From contig CAIYTE010000087.1 in NCBI GenBank assembly GCA_903929045.1, positions 1 to 54,523 of the forward strand: a stretch of 54,523 nucleotides of DNA, read 5' to 3'. This document shows, one piece after another, positions 49,811 to 54,523 of this stretch (positions are counted from its first letter, which is position 1; each line of letters opens with the position of its first letter). A program made the position numbers and the translations under genes. The notes under the pieces are model-generated. The model saw only the letters and a list, made by a program, of their open reading frames with translations, did no database searches and was not told the DNA's origin. The DNA comes from an uncultured Hyphomicrobiales bacterium (GTDB lineage: Bacteria; Pseudomonadota; Alphaproteobacteria; Rhizobiales; Xanthobacteraceae).

Positions 49811-50794
49811 CTACGGCGCGTAAATGATCTTGTCGTCCGGCATCTTTTCGTAGAACCCGGCCTTCACCGCGCGCTCCATCATGTCGGTGATGGTTTTTCT
49901 CGTTGCGGGTTCCCAGGCGGGCTTCACAATCATGGTCAGACGTTTGCTCTCGACCGCGGCGGTGAGGATGCCGGGCGGCAGCTTGAGCGTCTCGTTGGCG
50001 ATCTTGTCGGCGGTCGCGGAGTCTTTCTGCATGATATCGGCGACGTCTTGCAGCGCGGCCAGCAGCATCTTCGGACCATTCGGGTTCTTGGCGATGGCAT
50101 CGGCGCGCATGGCCGGTACGATTTCCCAGCCGTCGGTGCCGGTGATGTCCTTCCAGCCTTCGGCGCCGTTGAAGATCATCTTCCAGTCCGGGTTCTGCTT
50201 GGCGATGATGCTGGCCAGCGGCTCGATCACCAGCGCCGCGTCGACACGGCCCGCTTCAAGCTGGGCGCGGGCCACGGCGAAGTTGGCGTTGACGACGGTG
50301 ATGTCCTTGCCGAGGTCGAGACCCTTGGCATTGGCGTAAATCTTGACGACCTGGAATTGCGAGCCGCCCATATCGACGGCGAGCTGCTTGCCCTTGAGAT
50401 CGGCGAAGGACTTGATCGCCGGGTCCTTGGCGAAGATCACGAGGTCGGCGAGGGTGAAGCCGGTGCCGATGATCCGCAGCGGCACGCCTTCCTGATAGAG
50501 CTTCTGGAAAATCGTCGGTCCGCCGATCAGCACATCGGTTTCGCCGGTGGCGAAGGCGGCATAGAACGCCGAGATCGAGGGATAGGCGTGAATGTCGAGT
50601 TCGAAGCCGTGCTTGGCGTCGATGCCTTTGGCCTTCATCACGTTCCAGACCAGCGGATTGAATATCGGCAGGGTCAGGCTTGAGACTTTGATGACGGGTT
50701 TTTGCTGAGCCTGCGCCGGTGACAACGTGCTTGCGGCGGCAAAGGTGAGCGCGGCAATGAACGCAGCAACGCCGCGCCGAGACAGTTTCGACAT
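49811..50794 (-). CDS. ABC transporter solute-binding protein, NMT1/SsuA type
   Basis: A 327-residue exported protein, first in its operon. The N-terminus MSKLSRRGVAAFIAALTFAA ends near PAQAQ, a signal peptide with paired Arg but lacking a clear Tat consensus. The mature protein shows the SsuA/NMT1 pattern: GIDAKHGFELDIHAYPS, FATGETDVLIGGPT, ADLKGKQLAVDMGGSQ and LEAGRVDAALVIEP. ATG 50794 has GGGGGA 7 bp upstream. Its ligand may be a sulfonate, nitrile or aromatic compound. It is divergent from the hydrolase-SDR pair. Confidence 0.92.
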   Translation of the reverse strand: MSKLSRRGVAAFIAALTFAAASTLSPAQAQQKPVIKVSSLTLPIFNPLVWNVMKAKGIDAKHGFELDIHAYPSISAFYAAFATGETDVLIGGPTIFQKLYQEGVPLRIIGTGFTLADLVIFAKDPAIKSFADLKGKQLAVDMGGSQFQVVKIYANAKGLDLGKDITVVNANFAVARAQLEAGRVDAALVIEPLASIIAKQNPDWKMIFNGAEGWKDITGTDGWEIVPAMRADAIAKNPNGPKMLLAALQDVADIMQKDSATADKIANETLKLPPGILTAAVESKRLTMIVKPAWEPATRKTITDMMERAVKAGFYEKMPDDKIIYAP

Positions 50795-50965
50795 GACACA
50801 TCCCCCTGAATTTCCGGTGCGGTCGTTGCCGCAGTGAGCATTTCTTGCTTCGGACAATGCCATCAGGCCTCGTCCAAAGAGATCGTGCAATTAGACTTCC
50901 CGCCGCGACTTTACTCTGCTTTCATATGTGTGCAAATAATTGCGTGCGATCAGTTGGAGTACGAG

Positions 50966-51823
50966 ATGCCGCATATTGCCGCGCGGGATGGCACTCGATT
51001 GTATTACGAGGAGGCGGGCACAGGGACGCCGGTCGTCTTCGTGCACGAATATGCAGGCGATTATCGCACCTGGGAGCCGCAGATGCGGCATTTCTCGCGC
51101 TCCCACCGCTGCATCACCTATAGCCAGCGCGGATATCCGCCGTCCGATGTGCCAGAAGACGGCGCCAAATACAGCCAGGACATTGCGCGCGACGACGTCA
51201 TCGCCGTCATGGATGCGCTGAAAGTCGATAAGGCCCATGTCGTCGGCCATTCGATGGGCGCGGCGACCGCGCTGCATGTAGGCATTCACCACGCCAAGCG
51301 CTGTCTCTCGGTGACGGCGGCAAGCTGCGGTTACGGCTCCAGCGCCGATCCCAAACTGGTCGAGGAAGGCCGCGAACAATCGCGCCAGACCGGCAAGATG
51401 TTTGCGGAAAAAGGCATCGCCGCGACCGCGCCCATTTATGCCGATGGCGCGACGCGCCAGACCCACAAGAACAAGGATCCGCGCGGCTTTGCCGAATTCG
51501 CCAAGATGCTCAGCGAGCACTCGGCCACCGGTCATGCGCTGACCATGCTGCATTTGCAGGCCAAGCGCCCGACTCTGTGGGACATGGAAGCCGACCTGAA
51601 GAACTTCGCGCCGCCGCTGCTGATTATTGTCGGTGACGAGGATGGCTGGTGTCTCGACGCCAGCATCTTCCTCAAGCGAACCGCGCCGACTGCGGGCCTG
51701 CTGGTCATTCCACGCTCGGGCCACACGATCACCAGCGAAGAACCGGCGGCGTTCAATGCCGCGCTCGCCGATTTTTTCGCCAATGCCGAAGGCGGCAGTT
51801 GGATGTCTCACCGGCCGCGATAA
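50966..51823 (+). CDS. Alpha/beta hydrolase
   Basis: A 285-residue hydrolase. The nucleophile Ser96 is in VVGHSMGAA, an Asp in IVGDEDGWC (about residue 228) and the His in SGHTI (about 263) complete the triad. The oxyanion loop reads FVHEYAG, with HE in place of the common HG, so the pocket may differ. Likely roles are ester, lactone or ring-cleavage-product hydrolysis. ATG 50966 has GGAG 7 bp upstream. It precedes the SDR by 29 bp and faces away from the ABC operon, with which it may share a pathway. Confidence 0.9.
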   Translation: MPHIAARDGTRLYYEEAGTGTPVVFVHEYAGDYRTWEPQMRHFSRSHRCITYSQRGYPPSDVPEDGAKYSQDIARDDVIAVMDALKVDKAHVVGHSMGAATALHVGIHHAKRCLSVTAASCGYGSSADPKLVEEGREQSRQTGKMFAEKGIAATAPIYADGATRQTHKNKDPRGFAEFAKMLSEHSATGHALTMLHLQAKRPTLWDMEADLKNFAPPLLIIVGDEDGWCLDASIFLKRTAPTAGLLVIPRSGHTITSEEPAAFNAALADFFANAEGGSWMSHRPR

Positions 51824-51852
51824 TTCCGATTTCGTCCGAACAGGAGAGTGCA

Positions 51853-52671
51853 ATGGATCTCAAGCTCAAAGGCAAAACCGCGCTGGTTACCGGCGGTAGC
51901 GAAGGCATCGGTAAGGGCATCGCCATCGCGCTCGCCAAGGAAGGCGTCGATGTCGCGATCTGCGCCCGCCGCAAGGAGCCGCTCGAAGCCACGGCCAAGG
52001 AAATTGCCGCGGCCACCGGCCGCAAGATCGTGCCGATCGCCGCCGATCTGCGCTCCGACAAGGACGCCAAGAATTTCATCGAGGAAGCGCACAAGGCGCT
52101 CGGCCGCATCGACATCATGATCAACAATGCCGGCTCGGCTGCCGGCGGCGTCATCGAGCATCTCACCGAAGACGACTGGGAAAAGGGCCTTCAGCTCAAA
52201 TTCATGGGCTATGTGCGCTGCTTGCGTTACGCGCTGCCGATCATGGTCAAGCAGGGCGGTGGCCGTGTCGTGAACCTCATCGGCAATGACGGCGTCAAGC
52301 CGTCCTACTGGGAAATCTGCCCCGGCGCGGCCAATGCCGCCGGTCAGAACCTGACCCTCTCGCTCGCCGGCCAATATGGCCGCGATAAAATTTCGTTTGT
52401 CGCGGTCAATCCGGGCCCGGTGCGCACAGAGCGCTGGGCGGGCCTGGTCGACGCCATGGCGCGCGACATGAAAATTCCGCGCGAGCAGGCCGACAAGTTG
52501 GCGCCTGCTTCGATCCCGATGGGCCGCATCGCCGAAGTCGAGGAAGTTGCGAACCTTGTCGTCATGCTGGCGTCGCCGATGATGGAAATGGTCAATGGCA
52601 CCATGATCGAAATCGACGGCGGCCAGGACAAGGCGCTGATGGACCGCTTCCGCGATCGGCCGAAGGCATGA
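51853..52671 (+). CDS. SDR family protein lacking the YxxxK catalytic motif
   Basis: A 272-residue short-chain dehydrogenase/reductase fold protein. The cofactor motif TGGSEGIG is at about residues 14-21, the NNAG motif at about 92, and NPGPVRTER after the usual segment. Where YxxxK should be, the sequence reads CPGAANAAGQN: Pro stands for Tyr and Asn for Lys, and the preceding Ser position is Asp or Gly (GNDG). I recall a subgroup with this pattern, so it may be a functional variant, not decay. The ribosome-binding site is CAGGAGAG. Its stop codon lies inside a palindromic repeat. Confidence 0.9.
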   Translation: MDLKLKGKTALVTGGSEGIGKGIAIALAKEGVDVAICARRKEPLEATAKEIAAATGRKIVPIAADLRSDKDAKNFIEEAHKALGRIDIMINNAGSAAGGVIEHLTEDDWEKGLQLKFMGYVRCLRYALPIMVKQGGGRVVNLIGNDGVKPSYWEICPGAANAAGQNLTLSLAGQYGRDKISFVAVNPGPVRTERWAGLVDAMARDMKIPREQADKLAPASIPMGRIAEVEEVANLVVMLASPMMEMVNGTMIEIDGGQDKALMDRFRDRPKA

Positions 52672-52714
52672 GTCCGAAAAGGGGGGGGGGCCGGTTTTCG
52701 GAGAAGCTCATGCC
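52665..52714 (+). repeat. Palindromic repeat, family C (degenerate), spanning the SDR stop codon
   Basis: Outer arms GGCATGAG/CTCATGCC and inner arms TCCGAAAA/TTTTCGGA, with a ten-G tract at 52681-52690. It resembles the copy at 8549-8597. The TGA in GGCATGAG is the stop codon of the SDR gene. Confidence 0.65.
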
Positions 52715-52771
52715 AAGCCTAAAAGGCTAAAAAACACGCGCAAATGCCGCACGGTTGAATATTTCATGTGC

Positions 52772-52803
52772 TTGACAAGATAGGGCGTGCGGACGGACTA
52801 TTT
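52772..52803 (+). promoter_or_regulatory. Possible promoter of the branched-chain transporter operon
   Basis: TTGACA at 52772-52777 and CTATTT at 52798-52803 in the 265-bp spacer. The spacing of 20 bp is longer than the usual 17, so the assignment is weak. Confidence 0.3.
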
Positions 52804-52936
52804 GCGTACAAACGAAATTACCAACGAGATCGCCTAAAGAGATCAATAAGCCGGAGGCGACGAGAGCTTGCAGCATTTGACAATCGCGGGGCCGCGCTGA
52901 AGATCGTGGTGAGCCGCTTCCAGGGGAGTTTCAGTC

Positions 52937-54154
52937 ATGAGCACGTTTTTCACGAGCACTCGGCATCTCACTCTCGCACTCGCGGCTATGATCGGGCTTG
53001 CCTCGCAGGCGCACGCGCAAGACACGATCAAGATCGGCGAACTCAACAGCTACAAGACGCAGTCGGCCTTCCTCGACCCGTACAAGAAGGGCATGGATCT
53101 CGCGCTCGAAGAGATCAACAGCAAGGGCGGCGTGCTCGGCAAGAAGCTCGAACTGGTCGTACGGGATGACGGCACCAATCCGGGCGAAGCGGTGCGTGTC
53201 GCCGAAGAGCTCGTCACGCGCGAAGGCGTCGTGATGATCGCCGGCACGTTCCTGTCGCATATCGGTCTCGCGGTCACGAATTTCGCCGCGCAGAAGAAGG
53301 TGTTCTTCCTCGCCGCCGAGCCGCTGACCGACAAGATCACCTGGCAGAACGGCAACAAGTATACCTATCGTTTGCGCGCCACGACCTACATGCAGACGGC
53401 GATGCTGTTGCCGGCGGCGGTCGCCGCGAAGAAAAAGCGCTGGGCGCTGGTGTATCCGAACTTCGAATACGGCCAGTCGGCGGCGGAAAACTTCAAGGCG
53501 CTGCTGAAGAAAGAGCAGCCCGACGTCGAATTCGTCACCGAGCAGGCGCCGCCGCTCGGCAAGATCGACGCCGGCGCCGTGGCGCAGGCCATCGATGACG
53601 CCAAGCCCGACGCCATCTTCAACGTGCTGTTCGGCGGCGATCTCGCCAAGTTCGTGCGTGAAGGCAACACCCGCGGCGTGTTCAAGGACCGTCCGGTGAT
53701 CAGCCTTCTGTCGGGCGAGCCGGAATATCTCGATCCGCTCAAGGACGAAACGCCAGTCGGTTGGATCGTCACCGGTTATCCGTGGGACAAGATCAAGACG
53801 CCGGAGCACACGGCGTTCCTCACGGCGTACCAGAAGAAGTTCAACGACTATCCGCGCCTCGGCTCGATCGTCGGCTATTCCACGATCAAGTCGATCGCCG
53901 CCGGCATCGCCAAGGCGAAGTCGACGGACACCGAGAAGCTGGTCGAAGCCTTCGCCGGACTGGAACTGGATTCGCCCTTCGGCAAGTTCAGCTATCGCGC
54001 CAGCGATCATCAGGCGACGATGGGCGCTTACGTCGGCAAGCTCGCGCTTGAAGGCGGCAAGGGCACTATGGTCGACTTCAAGTATGTCGACGGCAAGGAT
54101 GTGCTGCCGAGCGACGCTGAAGTGAAGAAGCTGCGTCCCGCGGAAGCGAACTAA
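52937..54154 (+). CDS. Branched-chain amino-acid-type ABC transporter substrate-binding protein (Peripla_BP_6)
   Basis: A 405-residue exported protein with a signal peptide (HLTLALAAMIGLASQAHAQ). The mature domain shows the LivJ-like Peripla_BP_6 pattern: IKIGELNSYKTQSAFLDPYKKGMDLALEEIN, KKLELVVRDDGTNPGEAVRVAEELV and KKRWALVYPNFEYGQSAAENFK. It binds an amino acid or, in this group, often an aromatic or other organic acid. The ribosome-binding site is CAGGGGAG. A livH-like permease gene follows 92 bp downstream. Confidence 0.92.
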   Translation: MSTFFTSTRHLTLALAAMIGLASQAHAQDTIKIGELNSYKTQSAFLDPYKKGMDLALEEINSKGGVLGKKLELVVRDDGTNPGEAVRVAEELVTREGVVMIAGTFLSHIGLAVTNFAAQKKVFFLAAEPLTDKITWQNGNKYTYRLRATTYMQTAMLLPAAVAAKKKRWALVYPNFEYGQSAAENFKALLKKEQPDVEFVTEQAPPLGKIDAGAVAQAIDDAKPDAIFNVLFGGDLAKFVREGNTRGVFKDRPVISLLSGEPEYLDPLKDETPVGWIVTGYPWDKIKTPEHTAFLTAYQKKFNDYPRLGSIVGYSTIKSIAAGIAKAKSTDTEKLVEAFAGLELDSPFGKFSYRASDHQATMGAYVGKLALEGGKGTMVDFKYVDGKDVLPSDAEVKKLRPAEAN

Positions 54155-54172
54155 CAGATGTATCGACGTGTT

Positions 54173-54207
54173 CCGTCACCTTCGCCCCGTGCGGGAGAAG
54201 GTGACGG
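54173..54207 (+). repeat. Hairpin repeat between binding protein and permease genes
   Basis: A perfect 11-bp stem CCGTCACCTTC/GAAGGTGACGG with a 13-nt loop. It could be a dispersed repeat or an intercistronic stabilising hairpin, analogous to the one at 258-283. Confidence 0.6.
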
Positions 54208-54246
54208 GCGCAGAACGAAAGCGAGCACGGGTGCGGCCCGCGTAAA

Positions 54247-54523
54247 ATGACCTTCAGCGCCTTTCTCTTCCAAGCGCTCAACGGGCTGTCGACCGCCTCA
54301 GGCCTGTTCTTTATCGCCGTCGGCTTGTCACTGATTTTCGGCGTCACCCGCATCATCAATATCGCGCACGGGTCCCTCTATATGCTGGGGACCTACATCG
54401 CCTATTCGTTCGCGACGAAAATCGGCGGCGTGTTCGGCTTCTGGGGCGGTATTGTTGCCACGGCATTGATCGTCGGCGTCATCGGCGCGCTCATCGAAGT
54501 CCTGCTGTTGCGGCGGATTTATC
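54247..54523 (+). CDS. livH: Branched-chain amino-acid ABC transporter permease (LivH-like), partial
   Basis: Only the first 92 codons are in the window; the frame stays open to the right edge. The N-terminus reads MTFSAFLFQALNGLSTASG, then a hydrophobic segment with GLSLIFGVTRIINIAHGSLYM, the highly typical LivH motif (FGVxxxINxAHG). Two more hydrophobic segments follow. It would form the membrane channel with a LivM partner outside the window, fed by the binding protein upstream. Confidence 0.9.
   Translation, partial: MTFSAFLFQALNGLSTASGLFFIAVGLSLIFGVTRIINIAHGSLYMLGTYIAYSFATKIGGVFGFWGGIVATALIVGVIGALIEVLLLRRIY

Overview
The window looks like chromosomal DNA of a GC-rich alphaproteobacterium of the order Hyphomicrobiales, most like the Nitrobacteraceae/Xanthobacteraceae group (Bradyrhizobium-, Rhodopseudomonas- or Pseudolabrys-like). 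The grounds are base composition, rhizobial-type promoters (TTGACT, 17 bp, CTATAT), several families of short palindromic repeats of the kind common in that group, and a gene stock rich in solute-binding proteins, MmgE/PrpD, CoxL-like and IorAB-like molybdenum hydroxylases, Gfo/Idh/MocA oxidoreductases and amidohydrolases. No rRNA, tRNA, CRISPR array, transposase, integrase or phage gene was seen.

Layout. 1-6 kb (+): the end of an ABC transporter (binding-protein tail and a fused two-domain permease), then MmgE/PrpD, an SDR lacking the usual catalytic Tyr, and an aldehyde dehydrogenase closed by a strong terminator. 6.1-11.7 kb: an orphan CoxL-like molybdenum hydroxylase (-), then (+) an amidohydrolase, an Ldh-family dehydrogenase and a family 3 solute-binding protein. 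11.7-15.7 kb: two small secreted proteins, an orphan Bug-type binding protein, and a dCache/hybrid histidine kinase gene split by an in-frame amber codon. 15.8-25.1 kb: two Gfo/Idh/MocA oxidoreductases, an IpdAB/GctAB-like CoA-transferase pair, a divergent MetF-like protein, an IorA/IorB-like hydroxylase pair and a CobW-type GTPase. 25.1-30 kb (-): an LVIVD beta-propeller protein and an NMT1/TauA-type ABC transporter with two permeases. 30-38 kb: a 3-hydroxyisobutyrate dehydrogenase-like enzyme, a putative antisense-strand small RNA, a GST, a chemoreceptor, a TPR-LprI fusion, DUF983, a DUF4160/DUF2442 pair and an M24 protein with an altered metal site.

38.1-38.64 kb holds the most striking non-coding locus: a consensus promoter followed by about 480 bp packed with perfect hairpins and no credible ORF, read here as a large structured RNA. 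38.7-44 kb: Bug protein, amidohydrolase, an 86-residue protein and a Rieske protein (-), divergent from MarR, TauE/SafE and cyclase genes (+). 44-48 kb: an AT-rich spacer, an outer-membrane barrel protein, and convergent to it a secreted protein with eleven 26-residue repeats. 48.2-54.5 kb: a second NMT1/TauA-type ABC transporter (-), an alpha/beta hydrolase, an SDR lacking the YxxxK motif, and the start of a branched-chain amino-acid-type ABC operon.

Taken together this is a catabolic and uptake region: several importers sit beside enzyme sets that would process small organic acids or aromatic-type compounds. Substrates cannot be assigned from sequence alone. All motif and family statements come from reading the sequence; no database search was run.
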